Counted from the first letter of the stretch, positions 12,471 to 21,135 are shown. The stretch is 62,036 nucleotides of DNA from Xanthomonas cissicola (GCF_008801575.1 NZ_VZPL01000027.1:1-62036), one strand, 5' to 3'. Numbers and translations: made by a program. The notes: generated by a model not told the origin, from the sequence alone.

Positions 12471-13424
12471 TCAACGTTCGGTCGCACGGTAGGTCTTCTC
12501 GCCGGCATTGACTGCCACGTCCAACCGGTTTTCAGGCGGCGCGATGGGGCAGACCACATGGGGCGTCAGCGCGCATGGCGGATTTTCGGCCAGATTGAAA
12601 TCGAGGACCACCTGACCATCGCGGGGCAACGCGGCAAACAGATAACGCGCGCCGCCATAACTTTCCTTGCCGCTGGTGCGGTCGGCGAACAGGAAGAACA
12701 GGCCCTTGCCATCTTCCTGCAGCAGCGGCCGCAAGCGGTATTGGCGGCCATCGCGCGAGAACACCGCTTCTCCCGGCACCTGCACGGTGAGCGGCGTGCC
12801 GATCGACGTCAGCAAGGTCGTCGTGCGCGGCGTTGGATAGGGTTGCCACTGCGCCTGGATGCGCCACTGCGGATCGGTCGGGAAATAGTCCAGCCCGTCG
12901 AACTGCGTCAGCGCCGGCGCTGCCGGGTCGCGGAAGCGCCAGCCGTACAAGGCGCCGGTCTGCACCAGATAGAACTGCCGGCCACCCACGTCCAGCCGGT
13001 CGCCGCGCTGCCCTGCCCGCTCCGGTTCCAGGCGCACCTCATCGACGCGCTGCCCATCGAGCGCCACCGACGCGGCGGCATCTGCGCGAAAGCGCACCTG
13101 CCCTGCAGCATCCAACGTCAGTTGCCCCAGCTGCGCAGGGCCGGCAGGCAGGACGATATCGCTATGCGGGTCGCTGCCCACACGGTACTGGCCGGCGCGC
13201 ACGCGCCCCGAACCGGTATAGCTCAACCACCCGTCGGGCGCACGCAGCTGCCTCAGCCGCTCCGCACGCGCTTGTTCCAGCGCGACCTGGTACACATCGT
13301 GCTGCGCCGCATTTCGATGACCGGCAGCAGGCCTATCGCTGACATCGGCGGACGACTCCGCCGAACAGGCAGCCAACGTCCACACCGCGACGCACAGCGC
13401 GCCAACCCGTAACTGCAACCGCAT
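12471..13424 (-). CDS. DUF1684 lipoprotein
   Basis: This 317-residue protein has a lipoprotein signal (MRLQLRVGALCVAVWTLAAC, lipobox LAAC with the cysteine at residue 20) and a DUF1684 body. Family-like stretches include the FHA-like beginning near PHSDIVLP, the tyrosine-rich QFYLVQTGALYGWRFRD and the conserved end ESYGGARYLF...DFNLAENPPCAL. DUF1684 proteins are exported and of unknown function. It is well separated from the neighbouring sulfurtransferase on the same strand. Confidence 0.82.
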   Translation of the reverse strand: MRLQLRVGALCVAVWTLAACSAESSADVSDRPAAGHRNAAQHDVYQVALEQARAERLRQLRAPDGWLSYTGSGRVRAGQYRVGSDPHSDIVLPAGPAQLGQLTLDAAGQVRFRADAAASVALDGQRVDEVRLEPERAGQRGDRLDVGGRQFYLVQTGALYGWRFRDPAAPALTQFDGLDYFPTDPQWRIQAQWQPYPTPRTTTLLTSIGTPLTVQVPGEAVFSRDGRQYRLRPLLQEDGKGLFFLFADRTSGKESYGGARYLFAALPRDGQVVLDFNLAENPPCALTPHVVCPIAPPENRLDVAVNAGEKTYRATER

Positions 13425-13512
13425 GGCTCACCCAGCACTGCAAGAAACTGCGCTCCGCGCAGCGAACCCGCGTCCCCACAGGTCACCGTTCCTGCCGCCA
13501 TTGTGCCTGCAA

Positions 13513-14385
13513 TCAGGCGCCGGTCGCGACCGGCCGCGAGGCGTCTTGCAGCCAACCGCTCCAGGAACCGGCGTAGACGCGCGCTCCTGATAACCCGGCC
13601 ACTTCCAATGCCAGCAACAGATGGCATGCCGTGACACCCGACCCGCACATCACCACCGCCTGCTCGGGCCGGTACGCACCCAGCAACGCGGACAACTGGG
13701 CGCGCAGTTCGGCAGCTGGTTTGAAGCGACCATCACGCAGGTTCAGCCCCAACGGACGATTCACCGCACCCGGCACATGCCCGGCCACCGGATCGATCGG
13801 CTCGACTTCGCCACGGAAACGCTCGCCTGCCCGCGCGTCCAGCAACCAGCCCGGCGCCTGCTGCAGTCGCTGCACGATCTGCTCGGCATCCACGACCTCG
13901 GCGGTATCGAAACTGCCGGGATACGCTGCGCCATCACCCACTGCAGGCGACTCGGTGCTTTCCGCAAACCCGGCAGCACGCCAAGCGGCCAAGCCGCCGT
14001 CCAGCACCGCCACCCGGCCATGCCCCATCAGTCGCAACATCCACCACGCGCGCGCAGCCGCCATGCTGCCATCGGCCGCGTCGTAGACAACGACCTGGGT
14101 GTGCGGATCGATGCCCCATTCGCCCAGACGTTTGGCGAATGCCGCGCTGTGCGGCAACGGGTGCCGCCCCTGCGCCGGCCGCGAAAGATCTGCAAGGTCT
14201 TGGTCGAGATCGGCGTAGTGCGCGCCGGGCAGATGCCCCTGCGCGTACGCCTTGCGCGCTGCGTGCGGGTCTGGCGCGGTCGGTGGGGCGGCACGCGCAT
14301 CCAGCAGACGCAGCTGCGGATGCTGCAACGCGGCCGCCAGCACGGCGGCATCGACCAACGTGGTCCAGTTCGGATCGGCACTCAT
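13513..14385 (-). CDS. sseA: 3-mercaptopyruvate sulfurtransferase
   Basis: This 290-residue protein has two rhodanese domains. The C-terminal domain carries the active-site loop VVMCGSGVTACHL, and CGSGVT is the signature of mercaptopyruvate (not thiosulfate) sulfurtransferases. The N-terminal domain has LLDARAAPP and DLDQDLADLSRPAQGRHPLP. It transfers sulfur from 3-mercaptopyruvate to an acceptor and is cytosolic. Its start overlaps the stop of the upstream NUDIX gene by four bases, so both are expressed together. Confidence 0.9.
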   Translation of the reverse strand: MSADPNWTTLVDAAVLAAALQHPQLRLLDARAAPPTAPDPHAARKAYAQGHLPGAHYADLDQDLADLSRPAQGRHPLPHSAAFAKRLGEWGIDPHTQVVVYDAADGSMAAARAWWMLRLMGHGRVAVLDGGLAAWRAAGFAESTESPAVGDGAAYPGSFDTAEVVDAEQIVQRLQQAPGWLLDARAGERFRGEVEPIDPVAGHVPGAVNRPLGLNLRDGRFKPAAELRAQLSALLGAYRPEQAVVMCGSGVTACHLLLALEVAGLSGARVYAGSWSGWLQDASRPVATGA

Positions 14386-15203
14386 GCAACCTGCTCCAGG
14401 CGACGACGAAGATTGAGAAGAATGGCGGCGGTAGCGCCCCAGATGCGGTGGGCAGGCCAGTCGTATTCGAGCACGCGCCGCGGGCGCCCGCGGAATTCCA
14501 GTTCCACACTGCGTAGATTGTTCGGGTCCATCAGATAGCCCAGCGGCACTTCGAAGACGTCCGCCACTTCATCCGGCTGCGGCACCGCCACGAACCCCGG
14601 GTCGATGACCGCCACCACGGGCGTCACTCGAAATCCACTGACGGTCAGAAACGGATCCAGGTATCCGATGGCATGCACCTGCTGCGCCCCCAGCGCAATT
14701 TCTTCGCAACTCTCGCGCAGCGCTGCAGCGGCGGCGTCGGCATCGGACGGCTCCATCCGTCCGCCAGGGAAGCTGACCTGCCCGGCGTGATGGCGCAAGC
14801 TGTCCGTACGCCGCGTCAGCAACACCGTCGTTCCCTGTTCCCGCGGCACCAGTCCGCACAGCACCGCCGCTTCGGCAGACGCGTCGCCGTCGGTCAGGTC
14901 GATCAGCTCGGCATGGTTCCAACCCGGCCCGGCCGGCGCGGTATCCAGCGGATACAGCGCCCGCCTCAACTGCGCGTATTCGGGCAGGCGTGCCGTCAGC
15001 GCGCGTGCGGGCAGCACCGTGTGCAGATAGTCCTGGCGTTCGGCGTCGCTCATGCTCATCCAGCGTGCAATTTCATCCAGGCTGCGCAAACAGCCGACGC
15101 AGTGCGACTGCGCGTCCAGCGAACATACACCGATACACGGACTTGGCAGAGGGCCGGCAGCGAAATCGGGACCATCATCGGATGCGACGTCATTGCCGCT
15201 CAT
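14382..15203 (-). CDS. DUF1289-NUDIX fusion (CoA pyrophosphatase-like)
   Basis: This 273-residue protein has two parts. Residues about 18-60 are a DUF1289 module with the cysteine pattern PCIGVC...CVGCLRSLDEI, a putative metal-binding segment found alone in many proteobacteria. Residues about 100-270 are a NUDIX hydrolase with the box SFPGGRMEPSD...REXXEEI (seen as REscEEI), close to the NUDT7/YeaB CoA diphosphatases. The enzyme probably hydrolyses CoA or a related nucleotide diphosphate. The role of the fused Cys module is unknown. It is co-translated with sseA (ATGA overlap). Confidence 0.85.
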   Translation of the reverse strand: MSGNDVASDDGPDFAAGPLPSPCIGVCSLDAQSHCVGCLRSLDEIARWMSMSDAERQDYLHTVLPARALTARLPEYAQLRRALYPLDTAPAGPGWNHAELIDLTDGDASAEAAVLCGLVPREQGTTVLLTRRTDSLRHHAGQVSFPGGRMEPSDADAAAAALRESCEEIALGAQQVHAIGYLDPFLTVSGFRVTPVVAVIDPGFVAVPQPDEVADVFEVPLGYLMDPNNLRSVELEFRGRPRRVLEYDWPAHRIWGATAAILLNLRRRLEQVA

Positions 15204-15260
15204 CGCTGGTCCTGCGGCCGCTGCATTGTTGCATCGCTCTCTTCAGACAATCGCCAGACC

Positions 15261-15298
15261 AAAAAACGACAACGCCGGCCTGGTGGCCGGCGTTGTCG
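15261..15298 (-). terminator. Rho-independent terminator of the FKBP gene
   Basis: A perfect 14-bp stem (CGACAACGCCGGCC at 15267-15280 with GGCCGGCGTTGTCG at 15285-15298) closes a 4-nt loop. On the minus strand it is followed by six T (the A-run at 15261-15266). It lies 18 bases after the FKBP stop. Confidence 0.92.
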
Positions 15299-15316
15299 CA
15301 GCAACATCGCGTGCAA

Positions 15317-16018
15317 TTACTTGACGCTGACCAGCTTGATCTCGAACTGCACAGCCACGTTCGGCGGGAACGGGGTACGCGGATCGGCGCCGTAGGCCTT
15401 TTCCGGCGGGAGGGTCACTTCCCACTTCGAGCCGGCCGGCATTTGCAGCAGCGTGTCGCGCATGGCCTGCATTTCGACCTCGCTGACCTTGATGGCCGGG
15501 ATCTGCTGCGCCGGACGTGCCTTCTCGCGGTCGCCGAACGGGAATGGACCGGCCACTTCCAGCTGCACGGTGCTGGCCTGGGTCGGCTTGGCGCCCTTGC
15601 CGGCTTCGATCACGCGGTACTGCACGCCGCTCGGCAGCGTCTGCACGCCGGCGGTGCTCTTGTTCTTGGCCAGGAACGCGTCGCTCTTGGTCTTGTTGGC
15701 CGCAGCGGCCTTGTCGTACTCGGCCTTGGCCTGCTGGGCACGGCCCTGCTCGCGCTTCTGGAACGCTTCAACTGCCGGCTTCAGCTGGTCGGCAGTGATC
15801 GCCGGCTGCTTCTTGGCATAGGCGTCCTGCAGACCCTTTACCACCGAGTTGATGTCGAGCTGCTCGCCGCGGCCGGTGAGCTCGGCAAGATTGTTGCCGT
15901 AGTCGTAGCCGAAGTAATAGCTCAACTTGCCCTTCTCGGACGTCGTGTCCTGGGCCAGTGCATTGCCCGTCAGGGCCAGGGCCGCCACGGCGACCGCGAT
16001 AGAACGCAACTTCATCAA
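15317..16018 (-). CDS. FKBP-type peptidyl-prolyl cis-trans isomerase (periplasmic)
   Basis: This 233-residue protein has a signal peptide (MMKLRSIAVAVAALALTGNALA, cut before QDTTS), an N-terminal dimerisation-type helical domain (about 25-110; DINSVVKGLQDAYAKKQ, FLAKNK) and a C-terminal FKBP domain. Its end GSKWEVTLPPEKAYGADPR and VAVQFEIKLVSVK is the usual FKBP finish. The central FKBP part is unusual: the GxxFDSSxxR segment is replaced by a proline-rich stretch (GPFPFGDREKARPAQQIPAI), so isomerase activity may be reduced. The real first residue could be the second Met (16015). It is monocistronic with a strong terminator. A more canonical relative lies at 55407-56378. Confidence 0.85.
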   Translation of the reverse strand: MMKLRSIAVAVAALALTGNALAQDTTSEKGKLSYYFGYDYGNNLAELTGRGEQLDINSVVKGLQDAYAKKQPAITADQLKPAVEAFQKREQGRAQQAKAEYDKAAAANKTKSDAFLAKNKSTAGVQTLPSGVQYRVIEAGKGAKPTQASTVQLEVAGPFPFGDREKARPAQQIPAIKVSEVEMQAMRDTLLQMPAGSKWEVTLPPEKAYGADPRTPFPPNVAVQFEIKLVSVK

Positions 16019-16178
16019 ACAATTCTCCAGGGTGGTGGCACAGGACGGGTCTGCCGCCTGAGATGACGCGCTAGGATAACGGCCGCGATACCGAACCGCT
16101 ACTTATCGCGAAAGCTAGGACCAGCAAGGTTTTCGGAAGTTCCGTATTTACTATTTTTTTACGTTCGCAAGGGTTCAC

Positions 16179-16961
16179 ATGTCCAATCACGTCATTCTGA
16201 TCGCCGATCACGCCAGCATCCGGACGATTACCGTCAATCGGCCGGACAAACTGAACGCTTTGAGCCAGGCGACCATGCAGGCGCTGGATCAGGCGTTCCA
16301 AGACGCAGCCGCTGCGGACGATGTACGCGCCGTGATTCTCACCGGCGCCGGCCCCAAGGCCTTCGTGGCGGGTGCGGATATCGCGGAAATGAGTGATCTG
16401 TCGGCAATCCAGGGCCGCGCATTCTCGCTGGTGGGCCAGCGGCTGATGCGCCGGATCGAACGCATGCCCAAGCCGGTGATCGCGATGATCAATGGCTTCG
16501 CGCTGGGCGGCGGCCTGGAGCTGGCGATGGCGTGCCACCTGCGCATCGCCGCAGCAACAGCGCGCCTGGGGCAACCGGAAATCAATCTCGGCCTGATCCC
16601 CGGCTTTGGCGGCACGCAGCGCCTGCTGCGTCTGACCGGTCGCGCCGCAGCGCTGGAACTGTGCCTGCTCGGCCTGCCGATCGACGCAGCCCGCGCACTG
16701 CAACTGGGCCTGGTCAATCGCGTGGTCGAAGCGGATGCCTTGCACGAAGAGACGCTGGCGCTTGCGCAACGCCTGGCAAACGCGGCGCCACTGGCGCTGC
16801 GCGGCATTCTCGATGCGGTGATGTTCGGCGGCGAATGCGCCATCGAAGAAGGTCTGCAGCTGGAAACCGCGCAATTTGCGTTGTTATTCGCCACTGACGA
16901 TATGCGCGAAGGCACTCGCGCGTTTCTCGACAAACGCCCTGCACAGTTCCGCAATCGTTGA
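16179..16961 (+). CDS. Enoyl-CoA hydratase/isomerase family protein
   Basis: This 260-residue crotonase-fold enzyme hydrates 2-enoyl-CoA in beta-oxidation. The CoA and oxyanion segment AFVAGADIAEMSD near residue 60 and NGFALGGGLELAMACHLRI near residue 105 are present. So is QPEINLGLIPGFGGTQRL with the two catalytic glutamates expected for a hydratase. Length is standard. Eight bases separate it from the unknown gene that precedes nth, so the three probably form one transcript. Confidence 0.9.
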   Translation: MSNHVILIADHASIRTITVNRPDKLNALSQATMQALDQAFQDAAAADDVRAVILTGAGPKAFVAGADIAEMSDLSAIQGRAFSLVGQRLMRRIERMPKPVIAMINGFALGGGLELAMACHLRIAAATARLGQPEINLGLIPGFGGTQRLLRLTGRAAALELCLLGLPIDAARALQLGLVNRVVEADALHEETLALAQRLANAAPLALRGILDAVMFGGECAIEEGLQLETAQFALLFATDDMREGTRAFLDKRPAQFRNR

Positions 16962-16968
16962 TATCGCC

Positions 16969-17349
16969 ATGACGCTCGACCTCATTCCGGAATCGCGTCC
17001 ATGGCCGCTGCTGTTGTTCGATTGTGTGCAGGCCGACGACCTGGATCGTGCGCTGGCACTCGGCTTGATGGCGTATCTGCCCGACCCGCAGCACGGTACG
17101 CTGGACGCCGACTGCCCGCAGGTCTGCGCCACGTTGCTAAGCGCGCAGCGTCGTCTACGAGACGCCTGGGCCGCGCGCGAACGCTATCGCGCGCGCTCCG
17201 CGCGCCTGCACCGCCGGGCTGCCGAACGCGACGCGCGCAGGGCGCCCGCCCCGGCACCCAGCCAACCGGCAACGCCCGCACTGCCGCCGCTGGCCGCTGC
17301 CATCCTGGCGCGCGCAAAGGCGAAAGCCGCTGGCGGAGCGCAGCCATGA
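16969..17349 (+). CDS. Hypothetical protein between crotonase and nth
   Basis: I do not recognise this 126-residue protein. Residues 1-40 (MTLDLIPESRPWPLLLFD start) look folded. Residues 60-95 are rich in Arg and Ala and probably form a charged helix. The last 35 residues are Pro/Ala-rich, so the tail is likely flexible and basic. There is no signal or membrane span. The start at 16969 follows the crotonase stop by a few bases, and its stop overlaps the nth start (ATGA). The coupling to nth suggests a role near DNA or nucleic acid, but this is inference. Codon use looks native. Confidence 0.6.
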   Translation: MTLDLIPESRPWPLLLFDCVQADDLDRALALGLMAYLPDPQHGTLDADCPQVCATLLSAQRRLRDAWAARERYRARSARLHRRAAERDARRAPAPAPSQPATPALPPLAAAILARAKAKAAGGAQP

Positions 17350-18056
17350 ACATACCTCAGGCAACGGCGCCGGCGCGTCGTGGCGGCAGCATGCGCAAGC
17401 CCGAGATACGGGAAATGTTCGAGCGCCTGCGCGAACTCAATCCGCACCCCACCACCGAATTGGAGTACACCACCCCATTCGAGTTATTGATCGCGGTGCT
17501 GCTGTCGGCGCAAGCCACCGATGTCGGCGTCAACAAGGCGACCCGTAAGCTATATCCGGTGGCCAATACCCCGCGCGACATTCTCGATCTCGGCGAAGAA
17601 GGCCTGAAGCGCTATATCTCCACCATCGGCTTGTTCAACGCCAAGGCCAAGAACGTCATCGCCACCTGCCGCATCCTGCTGGAGCGCTATGGCGGCGACG
17701 TGCCGCATGATCGCGCCGCGCTGGAAGCGCTGCCCGGCGTTGGCCGCAAGACCGCAAACGTGGTGCTCAACACCGCCTTCGGCGAGCCCGCCATGGCCGT
17801 GGATACGCATATCTTTCGCGTCTCCAACCGCACCGGTCTTGCGCCAGGCAAGGACGTACGCGCGGTCGAATACAAGTTGGTCAAGGTGATTCCGTCCGAA
17901 TTCCTGCACGATGCGCATCACTGGCTGATCCTGCACGGACGCTACGTCTGCAAGGCACGCAAACCGGATTGCCCGGGCTGCGTGATCCACGATCTATGCC
18001 GCTACCGCGACAAGACGCCGCCGGCCCCTGAGCGGCAAACAAAAACCAGGAGTTGA
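17346..18056 (+). CDS. nth: Endonuclease III
   Basis: This 236-residue DNA glycosylase/AP lyase removes oxidised pyrimidines in base-excision repair. The helix-hairpin-helix ALPGVGRKTANVVLNTAF carries the catalytic Lys, the catalytic Asp is in MAVDTHIFRVSN, and the [4Fe-4S] cysteines follow C-x6-C-x2-C-x5-C in VCKARKPDCPGCVIHDLC. The N-terminal 15 residues exceed the E. coli enzyme. The ATG at 17346 overlaps the upstream stop and is favoured for that coupling, though MRKPEIREMF a little downstream is a possible alternative start. Confidence 0.95.
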   Translation: MNIPQATAPARRGGSMRKPEIREMFERLRELNPHPTTELEYTTPFELLIAVLLSAQATDVGVNKATRKLYPVANTPRDILDLGEEGLKRYISTIGLFNAKAKNVIATCRILLERYGGDVPHDRAALEALPGVGRKTANVVLNTAFGEPAMAVDTHIFRVSNRTGLAPGKDVRAVEYKLVKVIPSEFLHDAHHWLILHGRYVCKARKPDCPGCVIHDLCRYRDKTPPAPERQTKTRS

Positions 18057-18225
18057 TGCATCAATGTAGCCGGAGCAACGACGCAACCGCGCGCCCTGAT
18101 ACACGCGCAGCAACCGCAAAGCCGCAAGCTTTTACGAATCCCGAATCCCCACTCGCGCCAAAAAAAAATCGTGACCGGATGATGCGTCGTTCGGCGCCAT
18201 GCATCATCCGATCACGATGGGGTCA

Positions 18226-18243
18226 CCCGGCGCGAACGCCGGG
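18226..18243 (-). terminator. GC hairpin with UUCG loop after the SulP gene
   Basis: The stem CCCGGCG/CGCCGGG closes a loop that reads TTCG on the minus strand, the extra-stable C(UUCG)G tetraloop type. It lies 13 bp past the SulP stop. There is no T-run, so it may be a weak terminator or an mRNA 3'-end stabiliser. A second 10-bp inverted repeat (CGGATGATGC and its complement) lies nearby at about 18177-18211, and a single GAATCCCGAATCCCC repeat arm at 18134-18152. Confidence 0.5.
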
Positions 18244-18256
18244 CGTTTACGACACT

Positions 18257-19825
18257 TTACGCAGCTTTCGCCCGCTCGACGCGCTGTTCCACCAGCACGC
18301 CATCCACCGTGGGCTGACCTTCGACACGTCGATCCAGTTCCTTCCAGTCCACCACCAGTTCGCAGCCGCGCGAGGCCGCATTCCGGCTCCAGTCGCGCAA
18401 CAACTCGATGCAGGCATGATCGACGTGGTGCAGCTTGGCCACATCTAGATGCAGCGCAGTGTTCGGCGGCACGCTTTCCAGCGTACGTGCCATCGCCGGC
18501 ACCTTCAGGAAGGTGGCCGAACCCTGCAGGGTCAGATGCATTTCGTCCTTCTTGTCGGCGTGCTCGCGCACCTCCACCTTCAAACGCGAAGAATGCAGTG
18601 CCAGACGGAACAGCGACAGACCGAAGCCGATCAGCACGCCGGTCAGCAGGTCGGTGGCCACGATCGCGAAGGTGGTCGCCAGGTAGATCGCAGCCGTTCC
18701 GCGGCCGTAGGTCGCCAGTTCCTTGACCTGCCCGATCTTGATCATCTTCACGCCGGTATAGACCAGGATGCCAGCCAGACACGCCACCGGCGTCATCCGC
18801 AACAGCCACGGCAACAGCATGGCGAACACCAGCAGCCAGCTGCCGTGCAGGATGGTCGATGCACGCGTTGCCGCACCGGCCTGCACATTGGCCGCGCTGC
18901 GCACGATCACGCCGGTCATCGGCAAAGCACCCAGGAAGCCGCAGAGCATATTGCCCACGCCCTGCGCCGCCAGCTCACGGTCGTATTGCGTCCGTGCGCC
19001 CTGATGCATACGGTCCACCGCTGCCGCCGACAGCAGGGTTTCGGCGCTGGCGATGAAGGCGAAGGTCACAGCCGAGACCAGCAAGGTGTGGTTGAACACG
19101 CCAAAGATGTCGGAAATGCTGGGGATGCTGATCGCAGAGAACAGATTGGTCGGCACGTCGACCTTGTTGACATTCAAGCCCTGCAATTGCACGGTCGCCG
19201 TGACAACCACCACCGCGATCAATGCACCCGGCAGAAACCGCAGACGCTGCGGGCGCAGCTTGTCCCAAGCCAGGATGATGCCGATCGTCGCCAGACCCAC
19301 GAACAGCGCATTACGGCCGGTCCCCTCGCTGATGGCCTGCCACAACACGCCAGGCAATGCGGCGAAGTTTTCCAGACCGCGTGCCTTGGGCGCGGCATCC
19401 ATCAACACGTGCGCCTGCGAGGCCACGATCAAGATGCCGATGCCCGACAACATGCCGGCCACCACGGCCGGCGATGTCATCCGGAACCAGACGCCTGCGC
19501 GGCACAGACCGGCAATCAGCTGAATCGCACCGGCCACCAAGATCACCGGCCCGAGCGCAACAGCGCCGTGCTCCCGGACCAGTTCGAACACCAACACAGC
19601 CAGGCCGGCGGCCGGCCCGCTCACTTGCAGCGGGGAACCCGCCAGAAAGCCGACGACCAGACCACCAACGATGCCGGTGATCAGGCCTGCGGCGGGCGGC
19701 ATGCCGGATGCGATCGCGATACCCATGCACAGCGGCAGCGCGACAAGGAAGACCACTACGGACGCCAATAAATCACGCCCAAACAGTCCCTGACGGAAAT
19801 ATCCGCCGATACCTGATGTGTTCAT
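18257..19825 (-). CDS. SulP family anion transporter (putative bicarbonate/sulfate)
   Basis: This 522-residue inner-membrane protein has about 10-12 hydrophobic segments over residues 15-420. They include the family's GLFGRDLLASVVVFLVALPL start and the SPLQVSGPAAGLAVLVFELV segment. The cytoplasmic C-terminal region (about 430-515) is STAS-like (ALHLDVAKLHHVDHACIELL). SulP proteins carry sulfate, bicarbonate or other anions. The beta-carbonic anhydrase gene just upstream on the same strand (11 bp gap) makes bicarbonate the likelier substrate, which is inference from context. Confidence 0.88.
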   Translation of the reverse strand: MNTSGIGGYFRQGLFGRDLLASVVVFLVALPLCMGIAIASGMPPAAGLITGIVGGLVVGFLAGSPLQVSGPAAGLAVLVFELVREHGAVALGPVILVAGAIQLIAGLCRAGVWFRMTSPAVVAGMLSGIGILIVASQAHVLMDAAPKARGLENFAALPGVLWQAISEGTGRNALFVGLATIGIILAWDKLRPQRLRFLPGALIAVVVVTATVQLQGLNVNKVDVPTNLFSAISIPSISDIFGVFNHTLLVSAVTFAFIASAETLLSAAAVDRMHQGARTQYDRELAAQGVGNMLCGFLGALPMTGVIVRSAANVQAGAATRASTILHGSWLLVFAMLLPWLLRMTPVACLAGILVYTGVKMIKIGQVKELATYGRGTAAIYLATTFAIVATDLLTGVLIGFGLSLFRLALHSSRLKVEVREHADKKDEMHLTLQGSATFLKVPAMARTLESVPPNTALHLDVAKLHHVDHACIELLRDWSRNAASRGCELVVDWKELDRRVEGQPTVDGVLVEQRVERAKAA

Positions 19826-19836
19826 GGCAGGCTCCG

Positions 19837-20517
19837 TCAGGCGAGTTCAGCGCGCACGACTTGCTGCAGTCGCGGGCGTGGAGTGGCTTCGGGGGTGCTT
19901 TCGGCCAGCAGTGGCCGGAAGCCACCCTTCTCGGCATCGAAGGCGCGGATCTCCCCGTGGGCGATGTCGTAGATCCAGCCGTGGATGCGCAAGGTGCCTG
20001 CCGCCAGGCGCGCTGCCACCACCGGCTGCGTGCGCAGATGGTCCAGCTGCGAGACCACGTTCTCTTCGGTCATGCAGTTCAGCGCATCCGGGCTCTGTGG
20101 ATCGTGCCCGTGATGCGCGGTGACATGACGCGCCGCATCGGTGTGCTTGAGCCACGCTGCCACGGAGGGCACGTCTTCCAGCGACTCCGGCTTAAGCACG
20201 GCCTTCATCGCGCCACAGTCGGTATGCCCGCAGATCACGATGTGCCGCACGCCCAGCACAGCGATGGCGTATTCGATCGCCGCCACCACGCCGCTGACGT
20301 GCTGAGAGTAAGGCGGCACCACATTGCCGATATTGCGATAGACGAACAGTTCGCCTGGCTGTGCGGAGAAGATCAGCTCCGGCATGACGCGCGAATCTGC
20401 GCAGGTGATGAACAGCGTATGCGGGCTCTGGCCGCCCGCCAGCTCCTGAAAGCGCGCACTCTGGCGCGGATAGACTTCCTTACGGAAATGACGAAAACCT
20501 TCTAGCAAACTTTCCAT
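19837..20517 (-). CDS. Beta-class carbonic anhydrase
   Basis: This 226-residue zinc enzyme interconverts CO2 and bicarbonate. The zinc and catalytic segments are FITCADSRVMPELIF near residue 39 (Cys and the Asp/Arg dyad) and VICGHTDCGAMKAV near residue 96 (His and Cys). RNIGNVVPPY and GWIYDIAHGEIRAFDAE are further family blocks. There is no signal peptide. It is the first gene of a two-gene unit with the SulP transporter, a combination reported in several bacteria for bicarbonate uptake coupled to conversion. Confidence 0.93.
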   Translation of the reverse strand: MESLLEGFRHFRKEVYPRQSARFQELAGGQSPHTLFITCADSRVMPELIFSAQPGELFVYRNIGNVVPPYSQHVSGVVAAIEYAIAVLGVRHIVICGHTDCGAMKAVLKPESLEDVPSVAAWLKHTDAARHVTAHHGHDPQSPDALNCMTEENVVSQLDHLRTQPVVAARLAAGTLRIHGWIYDIAHGEIRAFDAEKGGFRPLLAESTPEATPRPRLQQVVRAELA

Positions 20518-20632
20518 GGGAGATTCCTCTAGGCAACGAATAGCAGTCCGCGGCGCACGCCGCGAATTGCAAAGACAAACAAATCAGGTAGGAATCCGGC
20601 GCCGAACGCACCGGGTGCAGCGACAGCGGGGA

Positions 20633-20974
20633 TCAGCCAAGCAGTGCGTTTGGAGGACGCAGCTGTGGGATCAGGTCGCGTTTTTGATTTGCCGGCGCGT
20701 GATGCGCATGCCAAGAGGGGGAATACCGCGCCAGCATCGGCCATGCTTGGGAGAGCAAGGGGATATCGTCTGCAGGCTGTGTGTCGACTTGGCTCTGTGT
20801 ATCGCCGTCGTCCTGCGGATCTTCAACTGCATCGCGTTCTTCGCCAGCATCCACCATGACCGCCAAGCCGTCGCCCACGAACGCATCCTGCATGCGCGCG
20901 TGCGCGTTGGCTGCCGACCACGCGGAGAGCGCGAGCAGGCAGACCAACAGCAATTGGAGGAATCGAGGAAACAT
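20633..20974 (-). CDS. Small exported hypothetical protein
   Basis: The ORF from the ATG at 20974 encodes 113 residues with a good signal peptide (MFPRFLQLLLVCLLALSAWS, then AANA before HARMQDAF). The mature part is acidic and without cysteines (EERDAVEDPQDDGDTQSQ). GAGG lies just upstream of the ATG, supporting this start over the longer frame to 21037. I recognise no family. It is isolated, 115 bp upstream of carbonic anhydrase on the same strand and divergent from the porin gene. Confidence 0.5.
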   Translation of the reverse strand: MFPRFLQLLLVCLLALSAWSAANAHARMQDAFVGDGLAVMVDAGEERDAVEDPQDDGDTQSQVDTQPADDIPLLSQAWPMLARYSPSWHAHHAPANQKRDLIPQLRPPNALLG

Positions 20975-21117
20975 GGCCTCGAAGCTAACAATTCTGACGC
21001 CGCGTATGCAAGTGGTGCGCCGCACAAACTGACGCATGTGTTCAGGCTGGCGTGGCTCCAGTTCAGGCCGTCAGCGGCGCAGCTTGCAAATTCAAGGATT
21101 TGGGTCGGCGCGCGGCG

Positions 21118-21135
21118 CTGTCATAAACCATTGCC
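21118..21135 (+). promoter_or_regulatory. Candidate Pho box upstream of the porin
   Basis: CTGTCAT at 21118-21124 matches the PhoB half-site exactly. After a 4-bp spacer (AAAC) the second half CATTGCC is poor. A further TTGTCAC half-site lies at about 21226-21232, closer to the start. The whole stretch 20975-21289 holds no other gene and is AT-rich near 21150-21240, fitting a regulated promoter. Confidence 0.4.
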
